From Lachnospiraceae bacterium (GTDB taxonomy: Bacteria; Bacillota; Clostridia; Lachnospirales; Lachnospiraceae): a stretch of 64,000 nt of DNA. Made by a program: the position numbers and the translations under genes. The notes beneath the pieces are model-generated. The model saw nothing but the letters and a program-made list of their open reading frames with translations. It did not search any database and had not been told where the DNA came from. The stretch is taken from positions 1-64,000 of the forward strand of contig JAEENL010000114.1 in NCBI GenBank assembly GCA_016283775.1, written 5' to 3'. Shown piece by piece: positions 53,555-61,414 of this stretch. Positions within the stretch are counted from its first letter, which is position 1, and each line of letters opens with the position of its first letter.

Positions 53555-55793
53555 TTTCATGCCCCCTCTGTCTCTGTACTGTGCCCTCTGCCACAGTCTT
53601 TCCGCCCTCGCAGAGCTTCCACTCTGTTTTCCCGGGCTCTGTCGTGAATCTCAAGTTTCCGTCATAAGTCTTAAAAGTATCGCAGTCAAGTTTTTCTGTG
53701 AGGCATATTTCCTCACCCGGTTCCAGCTCTATCCGCTTAAACCACTTTAATTCCGCGACTCTCTGCACGGCCTCTGTTTCCCTATGCCTTAAGAAAAGCA
53801 TGGGAACACATGTGCCGCAGCGCTTTCCGGTGTTTTTGACCGTAAACGATATCCTGTCTCTTGTTAAAGAGCAGTTTTTGAATTTAAAACCGGTATAGGA
53901 AAGGCCGTATCCGAACGGGAACAGTGTTCCGTTCTTTTCGTCGGCGTAGTTTCCTGTATTGTAAGAAGCCTTGTGGTTATAATAAACAGGAAGGCTGCCG
54001 CTTGTTTCGGGTATCGACACGGGAAGCCGCCCGGTCACATCGCAGTCTCCGAAAAGCACGCGGCTTACCGCTTCTCCGCCGTAAGGCCCGGGATAAAAGC
54101 ACTGCAGCAGCGCATCGCTTTCCTCGTTCACTTCTTTTACGCCGTAAGGTCTTCCGGAAATGATGATCGTGATCACAGGCTTCCCGGTTTTCTTAAGTTC
54201 TTTTAAAAACCTTGTCTGCGAAGCGTTAAGCCTTATATCCGAAATATCTCTTCCTTCGCCGCAGTCCATCGATATCCTGTCATCCTTAAGCGCTGCGCCG
54301 TTTATATCGTATTTTACGCTCTCAAAACGCGAAGATGAACCGCCAAGGACGACTACAAGCGCATCGCATTCTTTTGCCTTTTTTACGGCATCCCCGCAAA
54401 GCTTCTCGTCAAACTCAAACAGTCTGCAGCCTTCCGCGTAAACGACATTTTCTTTTCCGATGCGATCTGTTATGCCTTTAAGGATCGTGGAAGCATCTCC
54501 GTCGTCCACAGGCGGCGTGTAGTCGCCCGACTGCCTGTAGATATCGTTTGCGTTCGGACCCGTGACAAGTATCCTGCATTTCTTTAAAGGCAGGACGCCC
54601 GTATTCTTTAAGCATACAACGGATTCTTCGGAAAGCTTTGAGCTTAACTCCGGAATCCTGTAATATGCCGCCTTTTGTACCTTTTTATCAATGTACGGTC
54701 TTTCAAAAAGGCCTCTCTCAAACTTCAAAGTAAGAACCCTGAGCACCGCTTCGTCTATCTCTTTTTCACTTATCAGGCCATGTTCACAAGCGTCCGCAAG
54801 AGTCGTGAAGGCTTTGTCCCAGAGACTCACGTCCACGCCGGACTTAAGTGCGAGCGCCGCGGATTTTTCCGTGTCTCCCGTCATCTGCGTGAGCGCATCT
54901 ACAGCGCATCCGTCGGCCATAACGATGCCGTCAAAACCATATTCATCGCGGAGTATGCCGTTTAGCAGCTTATCATTCGCATGGCAGTAAACGCCATCTA
55001 TCTCGTTGTACGCAGCCATGACTCCGTCGGTGCCGGCTTTTACGGCAGCCTTTACAGGAGGAAGATGTATCTCCTTAAGCTCACGTTCACCTATGAGCGC
55101 TGCACTCGCATTGACGCCGCCCTTTGTTTCGCCCTGTGCGCAAAGGTGCTTCGCTACAGTCGCAACTCCCGACGATCTCATGCCTTTTATCGCGTTTTCC
55201 GCCATCACTGAAGAAAGATAAGGATCCTCGGAATAGCATTCTTCACTCCTCCCCCATCTGGGATCGCGGCACACATCAAGCACGGACATCAGCGCAAAGT
55301 CCACGTTCATGTCCTTCAGCTGTTTTCCGCATGCTTTAAAAGCTTTTCTAAGAAGCTCACCGTCAAATGTTGCTCCGACGGCAAGGTTTACGGGGAGAAG
55401 TCCCGCATCGAGCGCCTGATGCCCATGCGGACATTCGGTGCTGAGGAGCATCGGTATATGAAGCCTTGAATGCTCAATGACATAGTGCTGCACGGTATTG
55501 TAGGCCTTGGGCGTGAGCGCCGCGGTTATCCCGTTTTCGGAAGTTTTTCCCGACCACGGATCGGCCCTGTAGAGCCCGTAAAGCACGCCTATCCCGCCAA
55601 ATTCGTCAACTTCCTTTTTGAATTCTTCGGTAAGTTCAAATTTTTCACCTTTACGCTCAAAAATGTTAAATCCGTAAAGGTGCTGATTTAACTGTCCGAC
55701 CTTTTCTTTCAGCGTCATAAGTCCCAGAAGGGCCTTCGCCCGTTTCTCCGGAGCCGCGAATTCATCATATATTGTCTTATATGCGTCTTTCAT
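53544..55793 (-). CDS. GH3 beta-glycosidase (glucosidase/xylosidase type), cytoplasmic
   Basis: A 749-residue three-domain GH3 enzyme. Barrel: CRDPRWGRSEECYSEDPYL, VATVAKHLCAQG, GFDGIVMADGCAV with nucleophile Asp294. The second domain has VLPLKKCRILVTGPNAND; the C-terminal fibronectin III-like domain follows LFPFGYGLSYTGF (from about 630). No signal peptide. It is the first gene downstream of a strong promoter at 55838-55866. Beta-glucosidase or beta-xylosidase activity is likely; in plant-type N-glycans a beta-1,2-xylosidase would be needed, so that is a hypothesis. Family alone does not tell substrate. Confidence 0.92.
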   Translation of the reverse strand: MKDAYKTIYDEFAAPEKRAKALLGLMTLKEKVGQLNQHLYGFNIFERKGEKFELTEEFKKEVDEFGGIGVLYGLYRADPWSGKTSENGITAALTPKAYNTVQHYVIEHSRLHIPMLLSTECPHGHQALDAGLLPVNLAVGATFDGELLRKAFKACGKQLKDMNVDFALMSVLDVCRDPRWGRSEECYSEDPYLSSVMAENAIKGMRSSGVATVAKHLCAQGETKGGVNASAALIGERELKEIHLPPVKAAVKAGTDGVMAAYNEIDGVYCHANDKLLNGILRDEYGFDGIVMADGCAVDALTQMTGDTEKSAALALKSGVDVSLWDKAFTTLADACEHGLISEKEIDEAVLRVLTLKFERGLFERPYIDKKVQKAAYYRIPELSSKLSEESVVCLKNTGVLPLKKCRILVTGPNANDIYRQSGDYTPPVDDGDASTILKGITDRIGKENVVYAEGCRLFEFDEKLCGDAVKKAKECDALVVVLGGSSSRFESVKYDINGAALKDDRISMDCGEGRDISDIRLNASQTRFLKELKKTGKPVITIIISGRPYGVKEVNEESDALLQCFYPGPYGGEAVSRVLFGDCDVTGRLPVSIPETSGSLPVYYNHKASYNTGNYADEKNGTLFPFGYGLSYTGFKFKNCSLTRDRISFTVKNTGKRCGTCVPMLFLRHRETEAVQRVAELKWFKRIELEPGEEICLTEKLDCDTFKTYDGNLRFTTEPGKTEWKLCEGGKTVAEGTVQRQRGHENEI

Positions 55794-55837
55794 GACATCT
55801 CCTCTTTTGTAAGGGGAACATTACAGTATCGGTTAAT

Positions 55838-55866
55838 ATTTTACCCTTAACAATTCAATGTGTCAA
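55838..55866 (-). promoter_or_regulatory. Promoter of the GH3-GH20 operon
   Basis: On the minus strand TTGACA (55866-55861), 17-bp spacer, TAAAAT (55843-55838), about 45 bases before the GH3 start. Confidence 0.8.
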
Positions 55867-55874
55867 ACAAAAAA

Positions 55875-55910
55875 ATTAACAAAAATGTTAATAAAAATGT
55901 TAATAAAATG
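55875..55910. promoter_or_regulatory. Operator block: 18-bp palindrome and 12-bp tandem repeats between divergent promoters
   Basis: ATTAACA-AAAA-TGTTAAT (55875-55892) is a perfect palindrome. AAAAATGTTAAT occurs twice in tandem (55881-55892 and 55893-55904) and a partial third copy AAAATGTT follows (55905-55912). The block fills the space between the divergent -35 boxes. The LacI-family protein encoded just downstream is a likely ligand; the recognition sequence is not the usual CG-centred LacI operator, so this is inference. Confidence 0.7.
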
Positions 55911-55939
55911 TTGCCTGAACGAAACAATAATGTTATACT
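55911..55939 (+). promoter_or_regulatory. Promoter of the CBM9-like-LacI operon
   Basis: TTGCCT (55911-55916), 17-bp spacer, TATACT (55934-55939) with TG one base before the -10 (extended). About 40 bases before the ATG at 55982. Confidence 0.7.
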
Positions 55940-55981
55940 CTAATATAATACCAAATAAGACTCATGAGGGGGAATCATTAA

Positions 55982-57043
55982 ATGAAAGTAACACCAAAGA
56001 TCCCGGTCCCGGCGGTCGGTTTTAATCCGCCTGTTTACATTTGTAAGCGCAGGACAAAAGATTTTGTGCTTGACGGAAATATCGATAAAGATTTCTGGAA
56101 AGATGTACCTTTTACATATGATTTTCCGGACATCGAAGGCTCGATCCGCCCCGTGCCACGCTTTAAGACACGCGCAAAGCTCCAGTGGGACGACGAATAC
56201 CTCTATATTGCCGCCGTGCTTTACGGAAATGAGATCTGGGCAACGCTCACGGAGCGTGACTGCGTTATTTTTCAGGACAACGATTTTGAGATCTTTATAG
56301 ATCCCGACTCCGATACACAGGGCTATTACGAATTTGAGATGAACGCGCTGAATACCGTGTGGGACCTTCTTCTCACAAAAGCCTACAGGGACAACGGAAA
56401 AGCCGTGAACTGCTATGATATGCACGGGCTCAGGACCGCGGTGCACATAAACGGTTCTCTGAATTCTCTTTCCAAGGACAATGTCTCCTGGTCTGTCGAA
56501 GTGGTTATCCCTTTTAAAGCTATCACAGAGTGCTCTCCGTTTACCGGAACGCCTAAGGCAAACGACTATTTCAGACTGAACTTCTCAAGAGTCCAGTGGA
56601 CTGTAGACGAAGTGAACGGACGCATAGAAAAAAGAAAACGCCCGGGTTCAGACCTCCCCCTTCCCGAAGACAACTGGGTATGGGCTCCCACAGGCGTGAT
56701 TAACATCCACTATCCCGAGCTCTGGGGCTTCCTTGTGTTCTCGGGCAATGACAACACGGCCTTTGATATCCCCAAGGAAGAGCTTGTCAAATGGGAACTC
56801 AGGAAGCTGTACTACGCAGAACATATCTGTTTTGAAGCAAACGGATCGTTCACTTCCGACATCAAGGTATTAAAGAGCATCTTGCAGGAATACAGTCCCT
56901 GTGAGGAAAATAAACTGATAAAGGATCTCGATTACACCATACAGACCACAGACCACTCATTTGAGATCTCGGTAAAGACAGAAGGCATGAAAGAAGGCAG
57001 CCGCATCTCGATCTTTGCGGACGGCAGGACCACGATCTTTTGA
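55982..57043 (+). CDS. CBM9-like carbohydrate-binding protein, cytoplasmic
   Basis: A 353-residue protein. The beta-sandwich with the usual layout of carbohydrate-binding family 9-like proteins: FVLDGNIDKDFWKDVP, then AKLQWDDEYLYIAAVLYG, FQDNDFEIFIDPDSDTQGYYEFEMNALN, and DNVSWSVEVVIPF. No signal peptide and no catalytic domain visible; the C-terminus from about 270 is helical. It is co-transcribed with the LacI gene 17 nt downstream. GAGGGGGAATC precedes the ATG. Its role could be intracellular binding of imported glycans; how such stand-alone proteins act is not known to me. Confidence 0.8.
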   Translation: MKVTPKIPVPAVGFNPPVYICKRRTKDFVLDGNIDKDFWKDVPFTYDFPDIEGSIRPVPRFKTRAKLQWDDEYLYIAAVLYGNEIWATLTERDCVIFQDNDFEIFIDPDSDTQGYYEFEMNALNTVWDLLLTKAYRDNGKAVNCYDMHGLRTAVHINGSLNSLSKDNVSWSVEVVIPFKAITECSPFTGTPKANDYFRLNFSRVQWTVDEVNGRIEKRKRPGSDLPLPEDNWVWAPTGVINIHYPELWGFLVFSGNDNTAFDIPKEELVKWELRKLYYAEHICFEANGSFTSDIKVLKSILQEYSPCEENKLIKDLDYTIQTTDHSFEISVKTEGMKEGSRISIFADGRTTIF

Positions 57044-57060
57044 TCATAAAGGAGACGGAC

Positions 57061-58203
57061 ATGAGAAAAACAACAATGCAGGATATCGCTGACGAACTTG
57101 GGATAAGCCGCGTCACGGTATGGAAGGTCATGACAATGCGTGAAGGCGTTTCGGATTACACCCGGAAAGCCGTCATTATGAAAGCCATCCAGCTTAAATA
57201 CAATATCCCCGACGATGTAAAAGAGATGTTTGACAAGATCTCGGACAAGTCGGTGGAATATCTGACACAGCAGATGCAGCTTGAAGAAGGTTCCGACAAG
57301 TCAGATAAAGCAAAAGCTGAAACACCCGCTTCATCTTCCGCCTCCGTCTATATGCAGTCACAGGACAACAAGCCCACCGTTTCCGTCACGGTGTCACGTC
57401 CTGAAACATCCGTATTCTGGATGAGCATCATCCACGAGATCGCAAAAGAGGCATCGCTTCTCGGCATAAATCTCATGTACACATACCTTCCGAGCGACAT
57501 CGGTCCGGATTACGTGCTCCCTTCGGTTCTCACAAACGGCACGGTGCAGGGAATGATCGTGCTGAATGTCTACAGCGAAGAGCTTCTCAGCATGCTTTCA
57601 GCGCTCCCTGTTCCAAAGGTATTTATGGACACGGTCACAAAGTTCCCTTACCGTAAGCTTAACGGCGACCTGATACTCATTGAGGGCCGCTCAGGCATCG
57701 GTGAGATCGTTGACCACCTCGCCGAAAAAGGCAAGAAACGCTTCGGCTTCATCGGAGATATTGAATACGCTCAGACAAACTACGAGCGTTATTACGGTTT
57801 CCTCCATTCGCTTGAAAAGAACAACCTTCCGCTCATAAAAGAATGCTGTCTCACCGGCTCCATCGGCGCAAACACCTACTATGAAGAGATCCACTCGTTT
57901 ATAGACTCCATAAAGACTCTTCCCGAAGTGTTCGTATGCGTGAGCGACTTCGTTGCGAGCATCGTATACAAGGACCTCACCGCAAGAGGCCTCTCGGTTC
58001 CGGAAGACATCCTGATCTCAGGCTTTGACGGAAACCCGGAATATTTCGGGCTTTTCGATCTCACTACCGTCCAGGTGCATAATGAGGAACTGGGCCTCAG
58101 ACTCATGCAGCAGCTGTTCTACAGAATCCGGCATCCAAATGCCTGCAACGAGATCATATATCTCTGCTGCGAAGTGATCTTCCGGCACTCAACCGACTGT
58201 TAA
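57061..58203 (+). CDS. LacI-family transcriptional regulator
   Basis: A 380-residue LacI/GalR-like protein. HTH: TMQDIADELGISRVTVWKVM, followed by an uncommon continuation TMREGVSDYTRKAVIMKA. A long, Ser/Ala-rich linker (about 75-110) joins it to the periplasmic-binding-protein-like domain (VSVTVSRPETSVFWMSII onward; DILISGFDGNPEYFGLFDLTTVQV). The linker is longer than the usual hinge and the helix is unlike the standard YQTVSRVV. AAGGAGACGGAC sets the start at 57061. It likely regulates the divergent GH3-GH20 operon and perhaps the importer operon. Confidence 0.88.
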   Translation: MRKTTMQDIADELGISRVTVWKVMTMREGVSDYTRKAVIMKAIQLKYNIPDDVKEMFDKISDKSVEYLTQQMQLEEGSDKSDKAKAETPASSSASVYMQSQDNKPTVSVTVSRPETSVFWMSIIHEIAKEASLLGINLMYTYLPSDIGPDYVLPSVLTNGTVQGMIVLNVYSEELLSMLSALPVPKVFMDTVTKFPYRKLNGDLILIEGRSGIGEIVDHLAEKGKKRFGFIGDIEYAQTNYERYYGFLHSLEKNNLPLIKECCLTGSIGANTYYEEIHSFIDSIKTLPEVFVCVSDFVASIVYKDLTARGLSVPEDILISGFDGNPEYFGLFDLTTVQVHNEELGLRLMQQLFYRIRHPNACNEIIYLCCEVIFRHSTDC

Positions 58204-58205
58204 AT

Positions 58206-58250
58206 AAAAAAACTCTTCACCGGCAGGTTCCGATGAAGAGTATTTTTTTT
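58206..58250. terminator. Bidirectional terminator between LacI and CotH genes
   Basis: ACTCTTCA (58212-58219) pairs with TGAAGAGT (58234-58241), with an A-run on the left (58206-58212) and TTTTTTTT on the right (58243-58250), so it serves both convergent operons. Confidence 0.85.
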
Positions 58251-60222
58251 ATTCTGTTTTTTCAAATATCCAAAACTCGGAAAGCTGCAGGATATCATAG
58301 CCGTTTTCAAATACTATGCGGTAGTATCTGTAAGGCTTATCGGCAAGCGTCTCAAATCCCGTGCCACGGCGTGACTCGGTAGTCAGCGCGTCCCCGTCAA
58401 AAAGGTCCGAGATCAGTACCCAGGTGCCGTTTCTGTCCGCATTGTCGTCATTTGAAGCATAAAGCTTCCATGAATCCGGATTTCTCACAGGGTAGCTTGC
58501 GGTATCATTTCCGGTGAATAGCGCATAATGCGTTACAAGCCTCGGCTCATCAAGGCGGAAAGATATGTCAAAGTTTGTGTAACTGTAGGTGCAGTACTTT
58601 GTTCCCGTGTCATTGTCAAAGAGATTTATATATGACTCTCCTTCATACCCGGGCACATTTGCTTTGGCCTTTGACACATCGATGTAGCAGTTTAAGAGCT
58701 TATATTTTCCGGAAAGCCTGCCGGCAGGGTCTTCAAGAACCACAGGCTCTGTGCCGTAAGGCCTCTCAGGTGTCGCGTCTTCGACCACTGCGCCGGATTC
58801 CGCGACCGCGGAGTCTCCGGTGGTCTCGTTCCACATATCCGTCGCCCATTTTACAAAATCATCCGCAAGGAAACGATCGGAATTTATGTGTTCGTCAAGC
58901 CATGAAAAGCGCTCTCTCATCCATTTTGCGAGATAATCGACATGCTCTCTGTAGGTCTTTAGTTTCAGGATTTCTTTGGTCTCTCTGCTCTGTTTTGTGC
59001 CCATCACATCCCACAGAGTGAAGTTCCTTGCATATCCATCATAACCTCTTTCAGCTTCCTCAAGAAGCATCTCTATCGCTTTTTCCCTCTGAAGGCCCTG
59101 TGCGTTCCAGTGTTCTCTTACGAGTTCCCTGAACCATTTCTGCCTCATGCAGGTGTAAAACCAGGCGTTTGACTGTCCCTTAAGGTTTAATGCGGCATAG
59201 AAATCGGATGTGTATTCAGTTCCTTCGTCACCGTTTCCGAGAGACAGGTCAAAATCCCATGCGGGCCCGAAGAAAAGCTTTCCGCCGGCATCTTTGTACA
59301 TGTTGAACGAATCCCAGCCGCAGTCGAGATTTTTGATTGTTTCTTCAAGAAGATAGGTATCGACCAGCGAATCAATGTCGATAAGGCTTTCTATTTTTTC
59401 TCTGTCACCGGATTTTACGGCAGTGTAGCATTCGTCCACATAGTCTCTTATGTACGCGAGCTGCTTTGACGCCAGAGAAGGGTTTAAAGAAAGATCCGAT
59501 TTGAGCTTGAAGTTCCTGTTTGCGGCATTGAACACCACATCATCCGCATAATAGGACATCTCAAAAAGATAGCCTATATCTTCCGACGTGTCGATATTTG
59601 TCATATCGAGCTTTACTTTGTGCTTTTTCTCTTCTATCTGCTCCGTCAGAAGATAGACGCCTCTGTACTCGCCGTTAAGGTAAACGTCGACAGTGAGACA
59701 GGCTGGCATATAGTCTATTCCCGGAAGGCTTGCTCCGAAATTCAGCGCGACATAGTTTCGAAGGAGCGTCTGATCGCACATATTAGCGAGCAAAACCCAT
59801 TTTTTCGCCTTACCCTCCCCTATGTTCAGGAGGTTCAGTTTTTCGTCAAATTTTATCTTGTAAGATTTCTTTTCAAAATTCCAGGTCCCGTTTCCTCGTC
59901 CCCTGATGTTTACAGGTGTCAGAGGAAGGGAATAATCCGAAGCAGGATCCGTCACTTCTATCGTTCCCGCAATGTATTCTTCCCTTGTGGTCACGTCCGC
60001 GCCCGTGGACGTCGTGATACGGATAACCGGAAAGCACGCGGTCTCGTTCTCTTCCGGAACGTCGTCATTCTTGGCTTCCGGCGTCAAGGAAGGCGTGAGT
60101 GTTACCTCTGCTTCCGGAGAAGGCGCTGTCTTGCTGTCCGTCACGACTTTGCCGCACCCGGAAAGCAAGACAAAAAGCAGCACTGTCCCCGTATATATGA
60201 ACTTTAAGAATGAAGGCTTCAT
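58249..60222 (-). CDS. CotH kinase-family lipoprotein with discoidin-like C-domain
   Basis: A 657-residue lipoprotein (LLFVLLSGCGK lipobox). CotH domain at about 75-460: VNIRGRGNGTWNFEKKSYKIKFD, NMCDQTLLRNYVALNFG, NGEYRGVYLLTEQIEEKKHKV and FGPAWDFDLSLGNGD, the metal-binding DFD motif of this atypical protein kinase family. The C-terminal part from about 510 (YINLFDNDTGTKYC to YDILQLSEFWIF) resembles an F5/8 type C carbohydrate-binding domain. CotH proteins phosphorylate secreted proteins, with spore-coat CotH as model; here it would act on the cell surface. It lies 11 nt after the hydrolase gene. Confidence 0.88.
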   Translation of the reverse strand: MKPSFLKFIYTGTVLLFVLLSGCGKVVTDSKTAPSPEAEVTLTPSLTPEAKNDDVPEENETACFPVIRITTSTGADVTTREEYIAGTIEVTDPASDYSLPLTPVNIRGRGNGTWNFEKKSYKIKFDEKLNLLNIGEGKAKKWVLLANMCDQTLLRNYVALNFGASLPGIDYMPACLTVDVYLNGEYRGVYLLTEQIEEKKHKVKLDMTNIDTSEDIGYLFEMSYYADDVVFNAANRNFKLKSDLSLNPSLASKQLAYIRDYVDECYTAVKSGDREKIESLIDIDSLVDTYLLEETIKNLDCGWDSFNMYKDAGGKLFFGPAWDFDLSLGNGDEGTEYTSDFYAALNLKGQSNAWFYTCMRQKWFRELVREHWNAQGLQREKAIEMLLEEAERGYDGYARNFTLWDVMGTKQSRETKEILKLKTYREHVDYLAKWMRERFSWLDEHINSDRFLADDFVKWATDMWNETTGDSAVAESGAVVEDATPERPYGTEPVVLEDPAGRLSGKYKLLNCYIDVSKAKANVPGYEGESYINLFDNDTGTKYCTYSYTNFDISFRLDEPRLVTHYALFTGNDTASYPVRNPDSWKLYASNDDNADRNGTWVLISDLFDGDALTTESRRGTGFETLADKPYRYYRIVFENGYDILQLSEFWIFEKTE

Positions 60223-60233
60223 AAAAACTCCCG

Positions 60234-61400
60234 CTACATCTTCACATGAATGCGTGAGCTGAAGATGTAATCCTTGTCTCCGCGCTCTTCCAGAGTTTTT
60301 TCAAGCTCTGTCTCGCTTCTCGTAACGCATTCCGTATATTCTCCCGCAGGTGTTATTATCTTTACGGGCTTGTCAAGGTCGAGCATGTCATCGTTCAAAA
60401 GCACATCAAAGGCCTTGGCCGTAGTGTCGCTCAATATCCGCACCGCGTTGTTCTCCTTGTCGAGATCCGCTACGATAAAGCCCTCCTGCACCGTCTTCGG
60501 GCAGTTCAGCCAGTAAAAACTTTCAACTTTTCTTAAAGGAGCGCGGTTTGTAAGATCCCATACCACCCTGTCAGGAAGCGGATTTCTCTTATATCTGTCA
60601 AGGAAATGCACCGCGTCGGTGTCGGCTTTCTTTGTCTCTTCAAGATCCTGGTCGCGCCATTTGTAAACATCAGCCATGACTTCCTGAAGCTCGTCGCCGT
60701 GGTTGTCATAGAAATTGTGTGGCTTGTTGAAATGCACAAAAGTGTTGTGGATGTATCCGCCGTACTTTTTCTCGTGCTCATCAAGCTTTATCTGGTACTC
60801 TACTGTCGCAAAATTCCTTCCGTATGCTCCGTCGAGTGCTCCCACCTGAAGCTGTAAGGGTGTGTTCCTCATATTCCATACGCTGGTGCCGTTGTGATGT
60901 CCCGCGGACATATTTGCTGCGGCGATCCTGTCGGCAAGTCTCGGTGCGCAGATATACACGCCATCTCCGCCTGCGGAAAATCCGAGGAAATAAACTCTGT
61001 TCGGATCTACGTTATAGAAAAGGATCATGTTTTCGATGAGGCGGTCGTAAAGCGGGAAAGATTCCGGATTTCCGTGGCAGTCCCAGGTGTCCCTTACGCC
61101 TCTGGTATTTACGTAAACACCGTTTTTAACGCTGTTTTTGTAATATATCCCCATATGCTCCCACTGCTGGTTGTTGATATCGGGCGTGGGGCTTCCGCCG
61201 CCGCCGTGCATCGCGATATAGAGAGGATATCCGTTCTCACCGGGCTCTCCTATCACCGCGATCCCGTATTTCATGGACACTTCACCGAAGTCCATCTTTT
61301 GGTTTTTGATCTCATCTAGGCGTACAGGATCCTTTTTCTCTCTCTCCTTGTAGTCTTCCCATGCCTTTTCCGCAGCCGCTTTCCATTCTGTCTTGTTCAT
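60234..61400 (-). CDS. Alpha/beta hydrolase (esterase/PHB depolymerase-like), cytoplasmic
   Basis: A 388-residue protein. Core: PLYIAMHGGGGSP (oxyanion strand), VYFLGFSAGGDGVY with the nucleophile Ser in GFSAGG, QVGALDGAYGRN (acid Asp) and HFNKPHNFYDNHGD (His). A non-catalytic C-terminal region from about 300 (VIADL-type beta-rich, LNDDMLDLDKPVKIITP) is of the kind seen in dienelactone-hydrolase-like enzymes of sugar loci. No signal peptide. Gaps are 11 nt to CotH and 14 nt to the transglutaminase-fold gene. A deacetylase or glycan esterase role is inference. Confidence 0.82.
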   Translation of the reverse strand: MNKTEWKAAAEKAWEDYKEREKKDPVRLDEIKNQKMDFGEVSMKYGIAVIGEPGENGYPLYIAMHGGGGSPTPDINNQQWEHMGIYYKNSVKNGVYVNTRGVRDTWDCHGNPESFPLYDRLIENMILFYNVDPNRVYFLGFSAGGDGVYICAPRLADRIAAANMSAGHHNGTSVWNMRNTPLQLQVGALDGAYGRNFATVEYQIKLDEHEKKYGGYIHNTFVHFNKPHNFYDNHGDELQEVMADVYKWRDQDLEETKKADTDAVHFLDRYKRNPLPDRVVWDLTNRAPLRKVESFYWLNCPKTVQEGFIVADLDKENNAVRILSDTTAKAFDVLLNDDMLDLDKPVKIITPAGEYTECVTRSETELEKTLEERGDKDYIFSSRIHVKM

Positions 61401-61414
61401 TTTTCTTACCCCCG

